8,303 nucleotides of DNA, taken from positions 1-8,303 of the forward strand of contig JAUXNR010000067.1 in the NCBI GenBank assembly GCA_030682755.1, in the 5' to 3' direction. Every line of letters starts with the position of its first letter. Position 1 is the stretch's first letter. This DNA comes from Flavobacterium sp. GTDB taxonomy: Bacteria > Bacteroidota > Bacteroidia > Flavobacteriales > Flavobacteriaceae. Positions 1 through 5,816 of this stretch are shown in pieces. The notes beneath the pieces were generated by a model. The model did not search any database. It was not told the origin of the DNA and saw nothing but the letters and a program-made list of their open reading frames with translations. The translations under genes were made by a program, and so were the position numbers.

Positions 1-1854
1 ATAATCCAAACCGTTTAAGAAATCGGAATTGGTTAGGGTGAAGTTTTCTTTGGAGGAATAGGCTTCTTGGACCTCACCCCCCGACCCCCTCTCCAAAGGA
101 GAGGGGGAGGCGTTGACGTTAAATATTTCTTTTATTTCGGGCATTCCGTGTTGTCCTTTGAAGAAAGTTGCGAATGCAAAATCTCTTTCGTCTCCTGCGG
201 GAACGGCCATAACGGCTCCGGTTCCATAACCGGCCAATACATAATCACCAATCCAAATCGGAATCGGTTCCATGGTAAACGGATGTTCGGCATAAGCTCC
301 GGTGAAAACACCGGAGATGGTTTTTACATCGGCCATTCTTTCACGTTCAGAACGTTTGGCTGTGGCTTCAACATAGGCTTCAACAGCAGCTTTTTGTTCA
401 GGAGTTGTGATTTGTGAAACCAATTCGTGTTCGGGTGCGAGGGTCATGAAGGTTACGCCGAAGATGGTGTCGGGGCGGGTTGTAAAGACTTCAATAAACC
501 TCACCCCCGACCCCTCTCCAAAGGAGAGGGGAGACTGGACGCTGAAAGATTCTGCATTTAACAATTCCTTTGAAATTGTTTTCAATACTTCTTTCAAATT
601 ATTCTTTAATTCGACATTTTTAAATCGAATGACTTTAAATCCAAGTTGTTCCAATTCATAGGTTCTTCCTTCGTCATATTCTTTTTGAGTTTCATGAATT
701 TCACCATCAACTTCAACAATCAAACCTTTTTCCAAACAGACAAAATCAACAATAAAGTTACCGATGTAATGTTGTCTTCTGAATTTTGAACCTAACTTTT
801 GATTTCTAATTTCTTGCCATAATAAATCTTCAGACTCAGTAGGATTTTTTCTGTTTTCTCTTGCATTTACAACCAATTTTTTAGCTATAGAAGGATTAGC
901 CGTTTTATATCCAAAGTCGTTGAAAGCTTGCACGGGCTCGCTCCCCTCTCCTTTGGAGAGGGGTTGGGGGTGAGGTTTTAGAGCGAATTTTACCATCGCC
1001 CCAACACTCTTCCCAATCCAATTCCGTTGACTTTCTTTAATGCTTTCGCTCCAATCGATGGTTTCTAAACCTTGTAACAAACGTTCCGCATACGCAGAAA
1101 TTCGCATGCTCCATTGTGTCATTTTTTTGCGGATTACGGTATGACCACCACGTTCGGAAACGCCGTTTACAATTTCGTCGTTGGCTAAAACAGTTCCTAA
1201 AGCGGGGCACCAGTTGACCTCGGTTTCGGCTAAATAGGTTAAGCGGTATTGTAATAAAATCTCTTGTTGTTTTTCGGTTGAAAAAGCATTCCATTCCGCT
1301 GCCGAAAACAATTCAACACCATCATCACATACCAAGTCAACATTAGCATTTCCTTCGGCTTCAAATACTTTTACTAATTCAGAAATGGGAAACGCTTTAT
1401 CGGCTTGTTTGCAATAATACGATTCAAATAATTGAATAAAAATCCATTGTGTCCATTTGTAATAATCGGGATTGGAAGTACGCACTTCTCTGCTCCAATC
1501 AAATGAAAAACCAATTTTATCTAATTGCTCACGATAACGAGCAATATTTTCTTTAGTTGTTTTTTCCGGATGTTGTCCGGTTTGAATAGCATATTGCTCT
1601 GCCGGAAGTCCGAACGAATCATAGCCTTGCGGATGCAACACATTAAAACCTTTGTGACGTTTGTATCGAGCCACAATATCTGAAGCAATATATCCCAGCG
1701 GATGACCTACGTGTAAACCTGCACCGGATGGGTATGGAAACATATCCAACACATAATATTTCGGCTTTTCTGAATTATTTTGTGCGGCAAATGTTTGGTT
1801 TTCTGCCCAATATTTTTGCCATTTGGCTTCGATTTGTTCGTGGAAGTATTTCAT
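1..1854 (-). CDS. leuS: Leucyl-tRNA synthetase, N-terminal 618 residues, with an inserted DUF559 nuclease domain (partial)
   Basis: LeuRS charges tRNA-Leu with leucine in the cytoplasm and removes wrong amino acids in its CP1 editing domain. The frame is open from ATG 1854-1852 to the left edge; the C-terminal half is outside the window. Seen: class I HIGH motif as HVGH (residues 48-51) after PYPSGAG; catalytic-core and linker sequence to [15 protein letters not shown] (about 278-292); the editing Thr-rich motif TTRPDTIFG (458-466); and GTGAVMAVP...DERD (544-558), whose last Asp (558) should match the conserved editing Asp. Between residue 292 and the Thr-rich motif, residues 294-452 are foreign: a DUF559-type nuclease domain bordered by hairpin-repeat peptides. 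A second repeat-derived peptide occupies about residues 583-595. Both lie in loops of the editing domain, and the catalytic-core and editing motifs around them look intact. With a normal C-terminal half the protein would be far longer than usual. It is divergent from ftsX, with its own promoter. Identity is certain; the activity of the fusion is inference. Confidence 0.96.
   Translation of the reverse strand, partial: MKYFHEQIEAKWQKYWAENQTFAAQNNSEKPKYYVLDMFPYPSGAGLHVGHPLGYIASDIVARYKRHKGFNVLHPQGYDSFGLPAEQYAIQTGQHPEKTTKENIARYREQLDKIGFSFDWSREVRTSNPDYYKWTQWIFIQLFESYYCKQADKAFPISELVKVFEAEGNANVDLVCDDGVELFSAAEWNAFSTEKQQEILLQYRLTYLAETEVNWCPALGTVLANDEIVNGVSERGGHTVIRKKMTQWSMRISAYAERLLQGLETIDWSESIKESQRNWIGKSVGAMVKFALKPHPQPLSKGEGSEPVQAFNDFGYKTANPSIAKKLVVNARENRKNPTESEDLLWQEIRNQKLGSKFRRQHYIGNFIVDFVCLEKGLIVEVDGEIHETQKEYDEGRTYELEQLGFKVIRFKNVELKNNLKEVLKTISKELLNAESFSVQSPLSFGEGSGVRFIEVFTTRPDTIFGVTFMTLAPEHELVSQITTPEQKAAVEAYVEATAKRSERERMADVKTISGVFTGAYAEHPFTMEPIPIWIGDYVLAGYGTGAVMAVPAGDERDFAFATFFKGQHGMPEIKEIFNVNASPSPLERGSGGEVQEAYSSKENFTLTNSDFLNGLDY
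72..107 (+). repeat. Solitary hairpin repeat, 36-bp variant, inside leuS
   Basis: Same sequence family as the two ends of the 499-975 element, in the orientation of the 499-531 copy. Perfect 10-bp arms (85-94 and 98-107) flank AAA at 95-97, preceded by CCTCACCCCCCGA. Compared with the 33-bp copies it has one extra C in each of two C-runs and one extra G in the last G-run, so the length remains a multiple of three. In LeuRS it reads as [13 protein letters not shown] (residues 583-595), after the DERD editing motif. The 33-bp form read in this frame would end in TGA; the added bases avoid that. Confidence 0.9.
499..531 (+). repeat. Terminal inverted repeat of the DUF559 element, copy A
   Basis: 33-bp unit: CCTCACCCCCGA followed by a perfect hairpin with 9-bp arms CCCCTCTCC (511-519) and GGAGAGGGG (523-531) around AAA. 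On the leuS strand it reads [11 protein letters not shown] (residues 442-452), directly followed by the host sequence [10 protein letters not shown]. The match to the opposite end may extend outward by three bases (AAA at 496-498 against TTT at 976-978) and inward by AG. Confidence 0.92.
943..975 (-). repeat. Terminal inverted repeat of the DUF559 element, copy B
   Basis: Inverted counterpart of the 499-531 repeat with a single mismatch in 33 (A instead of G at unit position 11). Hairpin arms are at 943-951 and 955-963 with TTT between. On the leuS strand it reads [11 protein letters not shown] (residues 294-304), directly after the host sequence GAMVKFALK. The two ends are separated by 411 bp, also a multiple of three. 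Confidence 0.92.
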
Positions 1855-1863
1855 ATTCTATGG

Positions 1864-1895
1864 TGCTGAGGAACTAAGGTTCTGAGTTGCTAAGG
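1864..1895 (+). repeat. Four tandem 8-bp units in the leuS leader
   Basis: Four consecutive octamers TGCTGAGG, AACTAAGG, TTCTGAGT and TGCTAAGG share the pattern NNCTRAGK; units 1-2 and 3-4 also resemble each other as 16-bp blocks (12 of 16 identical). They lie between the predicted leuS promoter and the leuS start, so they would be transcribed in its 5' leader. I recall similar CTTAG/CTCAG-rich tracts from intergenic DNA of Flavobacterium genomes, but no function can be read from the sequence. Confidence 0.7.
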
Positions 1896-1908
1896 TTTTT
1901 TAAAAGGG

Positions 1909-1939
1909 CAAATTTACGTTTATTGTACTAAACTCAAAA
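1909..1939 (-). promoter_or_regulatory. leuS promoter, Bacteroidota type
   Basis: On the minus strand the -7 box TAAATTTG (1916-1909) matches TAnnTTTG exactly, and a TTTTG -33 element lies at 1939-1935 with 18 bp between. Transcription would begin near 1903, giving a leader of about 50 nt that includes the octamer repeats. Confidence 0.7.
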
Positions 1940-1960
1940 CTTTGAGCGTTATAATCTGTG

Positions 1961-1986
1961 TTTACCGAATTTCTTTTTTATTTTTA
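1961..1986 (+). promoter_or_regulatory. Possible weak promoter for the ftsX cluster
   Basis: TATTTTTA at 1979-1986 differs from TAnnTTTG only at the last base, and TTT at 1961-1963 is a poor -33 element at 15 bp. The position, about 20 bp before the ftsX ATG, is right for a promoter, and no better candidate is seen between the divergent genes. Confidence 0.35.
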
Positions 1987-2004
1987 CGCCTTAAATACAA
2001 TTCT

Positions 2005-2880
2005 ATGGCATCATCATTTGAAAAATACCAAAAAAGACGACTCATATCTTCTTATTTTTCCGTGGTTTTAAGTGTTTTTTTGGTGTTATTCCTTTTGGGG
2101 ATTTTAGGACTTTTTGTAATCAATTCAAAAAAATTATCTGACGACTTCAAAGAGCAAATTCCAATGTCTGTTTATTTTAAAGATCAGGCAAACGACAGTG
2201 TGCTCAAAAATTTTGGCGTAAAACTAAAAGAATCTTCGTTTGTAAAAACGGACACTTTTGTATCTAAAGAAACCGCAGCATCAAAACACAAAGATATTAT
2301 TGGCGAAGATTTTATGCAGTTTTTAGGGTTTAATCCCTTGCAAAATTCCTATGACATTCATTTGAAAGCAGATTTTGTTGTGGCCGATAGTATTAAAAAA
2401 ATTGAACAGGAATTTCGTCAAAACAGAATGATATCAGACATAGTTTATGACAAACACTTGGTTGATTTAGTAAATGACAACATCAAAAAAATTACGTTTT
2501 GGATATTAGTAATTACGGGATTTTTAGCATTAATTGCTGTTTTGTTGATTAACAGTTCAATGCGGTTGTCCATATATTCCAATCGATTTATCATTAAAAC
2601 CATGCAAATGGTTGGAGCTACAAAATCATTTATCAGAAAACCATTCATTTGGAGAAGCATTAAATTGGGAATTATTGGTGCTGTTTTAGCCATTATAGCG
2701 ATTATTGGCGTTTTGATTTACATTGATACAAATTTCCCAAATTTGGGCATTTTGGAAGATAAATTAATGATTGGAGCCGTATTAGCAAGCGTATTACTGC
2801 TTGGAATTTTAATTTCTTGGTTCAGTACTTTTTTCGCTACACAGCGATTCCTGAATTTAAGAACCGATGATTTATATTAA
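2005..2880 (+). CDS. ftsX: Cell division protein FtsX (FtsEX transmembrane subunit)
   Basis: FtsX is the membrane subunit of the ABC-type complex FtsEX, which in well-studied bacteria links the division ring to activation of cell-wall hydrolases. This 291-residue protein has the family topology: a short basic cytoplasmic N-terminus, TM1 at about 17-39, an extracytoplasmic domain at about 40-162, then TM2 (about 163-183), TM3 (about 219-242) and TM4 (about 258-280). The segment between TM2 and TM3, with RLSIYSNRFIIKTMQMVGAT (187-206), is a strong FtsX signature. ATG 2005 is chosen because it starts the family-like N-terminus MASSFEKYQKRR; an upstream TTG at 1942 in the same frame would place unlikely residues in front and overlap the promoter region. 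ftsE is not in this window. It is first in a close-packed cluster, 23 bp before the DUF3098-type gene. Confidence 0.95.
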   Translation: MASSFEKYQKRRLISSYFSVVLSVFLVLFLLGILGLFVINSKKLSDDFKEQIPMSVYFKDQANDSVLKNFGVKLKESSFVKTDTFVSKETAASKHKDIIGEDFMQFLGFNPLQNSYDIHLKADFVVADSIKKIEQEFRQNRMISDIVYDKHLVDLVNDNIKKITFWILVITGFLALIAVLLINSSMRLSIYSNRFIIKTMQMVGATKSFIRKPFIWRSIKLGIIGAVLAIIAIIGVLIYIDTNFPNLGILEDKLMIGAVLASVLLLGILISWFSTFFATQRFLNLRTDDLY

Positions 2881-2903
2881 AAACTTAAAAATATACCGTG
2901 TTT

Positions 2904-3149
2904 ATGAGCACTAAAAACGAACAAAAACAAGAATTTCTTTTTGAAAAAATAAACTACAAAATACTTTTAATAGGCATTGCTGTTATTGCCCTTGGCTTCA
3001 TTTTAATGAGTGGAGGCGGTAGCGATGATCCGAACGTTTTTAGTGAAGATATTTTTAGTTTCAGAAGAATACGTTTAGCCCCAACCGTAGTATTAGCCGG
3101 ATTTGGTGTTGTAATTTATTCTATTTTTAAAAATCCTAAAAAGAAGTAA
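2904..3149 (+). CDS. Small membrane protein, DUF3098 family
   Basis: An 81-residue protein with two hydrophobic segments, about residues 19-36 (ILLIGIAVIALGFILMSG) and about 60-76 (PTVVLAGFGVVIYSIF), joined by an acidic then basic loop containing GGGSDDPN and FSFRRIRLAP. The C-terminus is lysine-rich (NPKKK), suggesting both ends are cytoplasmic. This matches my recollection of DUF3098, a Bacteroidota family often found between ftsX and uppP; its molecular role is unknown. ATG 2904 is preferred to the GTG at 2898 because two more residues add nothing to the family pattern. The gene is spaced 23 bp from ftsX and 33 bp from uppP, consistent with one operon. Confidence 0.85.
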   Translation: MSTKNEQKQEFLFEKINYKILLIGIAVIALGFILMSGGGSDDPNVFSEDIFSFRRIRLAPTVVLAGFGVVIYSIFKNPKKK

Positions 3150-3182
3150 TCAAATCCAATTAATTATTTTATCTAATCCAAA

Positions 3183-3977
3183 ATGGGCATTTTAGAAGCT
3201 ATTATTTTAGGAATTATTCAGGGTTTAACAGAGTTTCTTCCCGTTTCTTCCAGTGGACACTTAGAACTTACCAAAGCTATTTTAGGCGAAGACAAAATGC
3301 CGGAAGAAGGATTACTATTTACCGTAATTGTTCACTTTGCCACAGCTTTAAGTACAGTTGTGGTTTTTAGAAAAGATATTCTGGAAATTATTACGGGTCT
3401 ATTTCAATTTAAATGGAATGAATCTTTTCAATTTTCATTGAAGATTATTCTATCTATGATTCCTGCTGTAATTATAGGATTGTTGTTTGAAAAAGAATTA
3501 GAACAACTTTTTGACGGCAATGTGATTTTTGTTGGTTTTATGTTAATCGTTACTGCTTTATTACTTTTTTTTGCAGATAAAGCTAAAAACACTTTAAAAC
3601 CTGTTAGTTTTAAAAACGCTGTATTTATTGGATTAGCTCAGGCTATTGCCATGCTTCCGGGAATTTCTCGTTCGGGAGCAACCATTTCAACTTCTGTTTT
3701 ATTGGGTGTTGACAAAAGCAAAGCAGCTCGTTTCTCCTTTTTGATGGTGGTTCCGCTTATTTTTGGGAAAATTGCCAAAGACGTTATGAGTGGTGATTTA
3801 GTTTATAACGAGTCAAGTTTTGGTTATTTATCTGCTGGGTTTTTAGCGGCTTTTATTGCAGGCTTATTAGCATGTAGCTGGATGGTTAAATTGGTTAGAA
3901 ACAGTAAACTAAAATATTTTTCAATTTATTGTTTAGTTGTGGGTTTACTAGCAATTATTATTGGTTTAACCCTTTAA
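3183..3977 (+). CDS. uppP: Undecaprenyl-diphosphate phosphatase UppP (BacA family)
   Basis: This integral membrane enzyme dephosphorylates undecaprenyl diphosphate to the lipid carrier used for peptidoglycan and other surface polymers; the family also gives bacitracin resistance when abundant. The 264-residue protein shows both signatures: QGLTEFLPVSSSGHLEL (from residue 13, with Glu17 and His26) and PGISRSGATIS (from residue 159, with Arg163). The rest is a series of hydrophobic segments, and the length is normal. It starts at ATG 3183, with truB beginning only 3 bp after its stop, so the two are very probably cotranscribed. No odd features. Confidence 0.97.
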   Translation: MGILEAIILGIIQGLTEFLPVSSSGHLELTKAILGEDKMPEEGLLFTVIVHFATALSTVVVFRKDILEIITGLFQFKWNESFQFSLKIILSMIPAVIIGLLFEKELEQLFDGNVIFVGFMLIVTALLLFFADKAKNTLKPVSFKNAVFIGLAQAIAMLPGISRSGATISTSVLLGVDKSKAARFSFLMVVPLIFGKIAKDVMSGDLVYNESSFGYLSAGFLAAFIAGLLACSWMVKLVRNSKLKYFSIYCLVVGLLAIIIGLTL

Positions 3978-3980
3978 CAA

Positions 3981-4676
3981 ATGACAGCGGAAGAAATTTT
4001 AGAAGGACAAGTAATTTTAGTTGACAAACCCTTAACTTGGTCATCATTTCAAGCTGTTAATAAGTTGAAATACGCTTTGAAACGCGAATTAGATCTTCCT
4101 AAAAAATTTAAAATTGGTCATGCAGGAACGTTAGATCCATTAGCAACCGGATTATTGATTATTTGCACCGGGAAATTCACCAAACGAATTACAGAAATTC
4201 AAGGTCAACCTAAAGAATATACCGGAACTTTTAAATTGGGTGCCACTACTCCATCGTATGATTTGGAAACGGAAATCGATGCAACTTTTCCGATTAATCA
4301 TATTGATGAAACATTAATTAAGAATAGTTTACCACAATTTTTAGGCGAAATCGATCAAAAGCCTCCTGTTTTTTCAGCCATTAAAAAAGACGGAATTCGA
4401 ATGTATGAACACGCTCGTGCCGGTGTAGAAATGGAAATGGAAAGCAGAAAAACCACCATTCACGAATTTGAAATTACACGAATTGAAATGCCTGAAATTG
4501 ACTTTAGAGTCGTCTGCAGCAAAGGAACTTACATCCGTTCGTTAGCTCATGACTTTGGAAAAGCTCTTGAATCCGGTGCTCATTTGACAGTTTTACGACG
4601 TACAAAAATTGGTGATTATTTAGTTGAAAATGCGGTTTTACCGGATGATTTTGTTTCGAATTTATCGAAAATTTAA
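3981..4676 (+). CDS. truB: tRNA pseudouridine(55) synthase TruB
   Basis: TruB converts uridine 55 of the tRNA T-loop to pseudouridine. The 231-residue protein begins with the family block ILVDKPLTWSSFQAVNKLK (residues 12-30), then KIGHAGTLDPLATGLL (44-59) with the catalytic Asp52, followed by PKEYTG, KPPVFSAIK and CSKGTYIRSLAHDFG blocks. It ends soon after the LRRTKIGDY motif, so it lacks a C-terminal PUA domain such as that of the longer E. coli enzyme, a short form that I believe is usual in Bacteroidota. It is last in the ftsX-DUF3098-uppP-truB cluster; no hairpin terminator is visible after the stop. Confidence 0.97.
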   Translation: MTAEEILEGQVILVDKPLTWSSFQAVNKLKYALKRELDLPKKFKIGHAGTLDPLATGLLIICTGKFTKRITEIQGQPKEYTGTFKLGATTPSYDLETEIDATFPINHIDETLIKNSLPQFLGEIDQKPPVFSAIKKDGIRMYEHARAGVEMEMESRKTTIHEFEITRIEMPEIDFRVVCSKGTYIRSLAHDFGKALESGAHLTVLRRTKIGDYLVENAVLPDDFVSNLSKI

Positions 4677-4703
4677 TTGGCTTTTATTTTTTTCTTATCT
4701 TTA
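4677..4703 (+). promoter_or_regulatory. Candidate promoter of the toxin-antitoxin operon
   Basis: TTG at 4677-4679, immediately after the truB stop, is followed 16 bp later by TATCTTTA (4696-4703), one base off TAnnTTTG. The antitoxin ATG follows 17 bp downstream of the box. Type II systems usually repress their own promoter, but no clear operator palindrome is seen here. Confidence 0.5.
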
Positions 4704-4720
4704 CTATTCAATTCATAGCC

Positions 4721-4885
4721 ATGAAAACATCAAAAGATAAATCTAAAAACTTAGCAACTCCAGGCAAACCTATGTCGCAGGATGAATTTGTTTCGCTTAT
4801 TAAAGAAGCGGAAGAAGGTGAATTTATGACTTTAGAGGAATCTAAACGAAAATTTAACGAATGGAGATTACAAAGAAAAAAGTAA
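4721..4885 (+). CDS. Small antitoxin-like protein of a type II toxin-antitoxin pair
   Basis: A 54-residue, highly charged protein starting at ATG 4721 and ending at TAA 4883-4885. Its N-terminal third is lysine-rich and probably flexible; the remainder (MSQDEFVSLIKEAEEGEFMT, residues 18-37, then LEESKRKFNEWRLQRKK) is helical in character and alternates acidic and basic residues, as expected of a toxin-wrapping antitoxin tail. It overlaps the downstream RelE/ParE-type toxin by 25 nt in another frame, the classic antitoxin-first arrangement. No DNA-binding fold (ribbon-helix-helix or HTH) can be recognised with confidence, so the antitoxin assignment rests on size, charge and context. Confidence 0.75.
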   Translation: MKTSKDKSKNLATPGKPMSQDEFVSLIKEAEEGEFMTLEESKRKFNEWRLQRKK

Positions 4886-5196
4886 TTACTTCCACTCCGT
4901 TTGACAACATAGATTTACTCGATATTTACGAATATGGGGAAGCTACTTTTGGTCAAAAACTAGCAGATGGTTTTATTGCTGAAATTTATAGATCACTTGA
5001 TAAACTCGAAACCCAATACCTCCTTCATCCCGAATGTCGTCATTTGGAAACAAAAACCAAGATTTACAGAAATATCATTTTAGGTTCTTATTTAATAATC
5101 TATCGAATTAGAGCCCATAAAATTGAAGTATTGAGAGCTTTTCACGGAAGTCGTTCGCCAAAAATCATCAAACAAGTCAGAAAAATCAAAACATGA
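4861..5196 (+). CDS. RelE/ParE superfamily toxin
   Basis: The 111-residue protein shows the RelE/ParE pattern: an N-terminal strand (VITSTPFDNIDL) where family members start, two helices with DIYEYGEATFGQKLADGFIA and EIYRSLDKLE, the strand block HPECRHLETKTKIYRNIILG, then SYLIIYRIRAHKIEVLRAFH followed by a GSRSP tail. The 'Y.I.YRI....IEVLRAFHG.R' ending resembles ParE more than mRNA-cleaving RelE, but the target (gyrase or ribosome-bound mRNA) cannot be decided by eye. ATG 4861 lies within the antitoxin frame, giving a 25-nt overlap and probable translational coupling; its stop overlaps the start of the next gene by 4 nt. Confidence 0.85.
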   Translation: MEITKKKVITSTPFDNIDLLDIYEYGEATFGQKLADGFIAEIYRSLDKLETQYLLHPECRHLETKTKIYRNIILGSYLIIYRIRAHKIEVLRAFHGSRSPKIIKQVRKIKT

Positions 5197-5816
5197 TTCG
5201 CTATTTATTCTCCTCAATTTTTCTTCTTGTTCCTTTTATAATTTTTGGACAATCTTCCAAATTAAAAACCGGCGATTTACTTTTTCAAAAAATGAATTGT
5301 GGCGAATTGTGTGAAGCCATTCATGCTGTAACCGATGGATATGGCGGCAACGATTTCAGTCACTTAGGATTAGTTTTAATTGAAAATGATTCCGTTTTTA
5401 TTATCGAAGCAGCCGGAAATGCCGTTCGAAAAGTGACGCTGGAACAGTTTTCAAAAAACACGCAAACTACTATGTTTATTGGACGAGTAAAATCTAAATA
5501 CAAAAAACTAATTCCGCAAGTGATTTCGTTTTCCAAACAACAAATCGGTATTCCGTATGATGATGATTATTTGTATGACAACGGAAAATATTATTGTTCC
5601 GAACTTATTTATGATGCTTTTCACAAAGCATATGGTATGCCTTTTTTCGAATTACAACCGATGACATTCAAACAGCCAAATACAAATGAATTTTTCCCTG
5701 CTTGGGTTGATTATTATCAAAACCTAAAAATAGAAATTCCGGAAGGAGAACTTGGTTGTAATCCAGGTGGAATTTCTACTTCTGATAAAATTAAAATTAT
5801 TGGAAAATTAAACTAG
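5193..5816 (+). CDS. Secreted YiiX/YebB-like NlpC/P60-type cysteine hydrolase
   Basis: The 207-residue protein has an N-terminal signal peptide (hydrophobic residues 5-18, probable cleavage near FGQ-SS at 20/21), so it should leave the cytoplasm. The mature part matches the circularly permuted NlpC/P60 (papain-like) group exemplified by YiiX: LKTGDLLFQK (24-33), DFSHLGLVL with His57, IIEAAGN with Glu72, and PYDDDYLYDNGKYYCSELIY with Cys135 as the likely nucleophile. In the permuted fold the His precedes the Cys, as here. Substrates of this group are poorly defined, with amide or ester bonds in cell-wall peptides or lipids as possibilities. The start codon overlaps the toxin stop (ATGA), suggesting cotranslation with the toxin-antitoxin pair. 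The 3' end overlaps the convergent thioredoxin-fold gene by 9 nt. Confidence 0.85.
   Translation: MIRYLFSSIFLLVPFIIFGQSSKLKTGDLLFQKMNCGELCEAIHAVTDGYGGNDFSHLGLVLIENDSVFIIEAAGNAVRKVTLEQFSKNTQTTMFIGRVKSKYKKLIPQVISFSKQQIGIPYDDDYLYDNGKYYCSELIYDAFHKAYGMPFFELQPMTFKQPNTNEFFPAWVDYYQNLKIEIPEGELGCNPGGISTSDKIKIIGKLN

Larger units (their letters stand above)
499..975 (-). mobile_element. 477-bp in-frame element with terminal inverted repeats carrying a DUF559 (Vsr-like PD-(D/E)XK) nuclease domain
   Basis: The element begins with CCTCACCCCC at 499, ends with GGGGGTGAGG at 975, and its 33-bp termini are inverted copies differing at one base. It spans exactly 159 codons (LeuRS residues 294-452) and both boundaries fall between codons. 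Residues about 319-432 show the DUF559 pattern: N-A-R-E-N-R-K-N, E342 and LLW (344-346), [17 protein letters not shown] with D370, IVEVDGEIH with E381, D383 and H387, then LGFKVIRF and N-V-E-L (residues 404-416). DUF559 is a restriction-endonuclease-like family related to the Vsr mismatch endonuclease, and the acidic residues expected at the active site are present. There is no Met codon in the insert, so the domain is probably made only as part of LeuRS. No Cys or Ser at the first position and no His-Asn before the downstream junction are seen, so it is not an intein. No clear target-site duplication is visible. Domain identity is well supported; mobility is inferred from the inverted repeats. 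Confidence 0.85.

Noticed and set aside
499..531. Rho-independent terminators at the GC-rich hairpins
   Set aside because: The stems are not followed by a T-tract on either strand and lie inside an open coding frame.
67..661. Plus-strand open frames opposite leuS
   Set aside because: They are antisense shadows: the minus-strand frame contains continuous LeuRS and DUF559 motifs, whereas the plus-strand translations resemble no family.
559..900. DUF559 domain as a separate gene
   Set aside because: The frame has no Met codon and no promoter or start context in the insert, and it is continuous with leuS at both ends.
499..975. Intein or self-splicing intron in leuS
   Set aside because: There is no Cys or Ser at the N-terminal junction and no His-Asn before a Cys/Ser/Thr at the C-terminal junction, and the reading frame is uninterrupted throughout.
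72..975. CRISPR array
   Set aside because: There are only three repeat copies, in mixed orientation and with spacings of several hundred bases that encode protein.
1037..1294. Minus-strand open frame in another phase within leuS
   Set aside because: The same DNA encodes well-conserved LeuRS sequence in the main frame, and this frame shows no protein-like pattern.
1942..2004. Upstream TTG start for ftsX
   Set aside because: The added 21 residues are not family-like and would overlap the promoter region; ATG 2005 gives the expected FtsX N-terminus and length.
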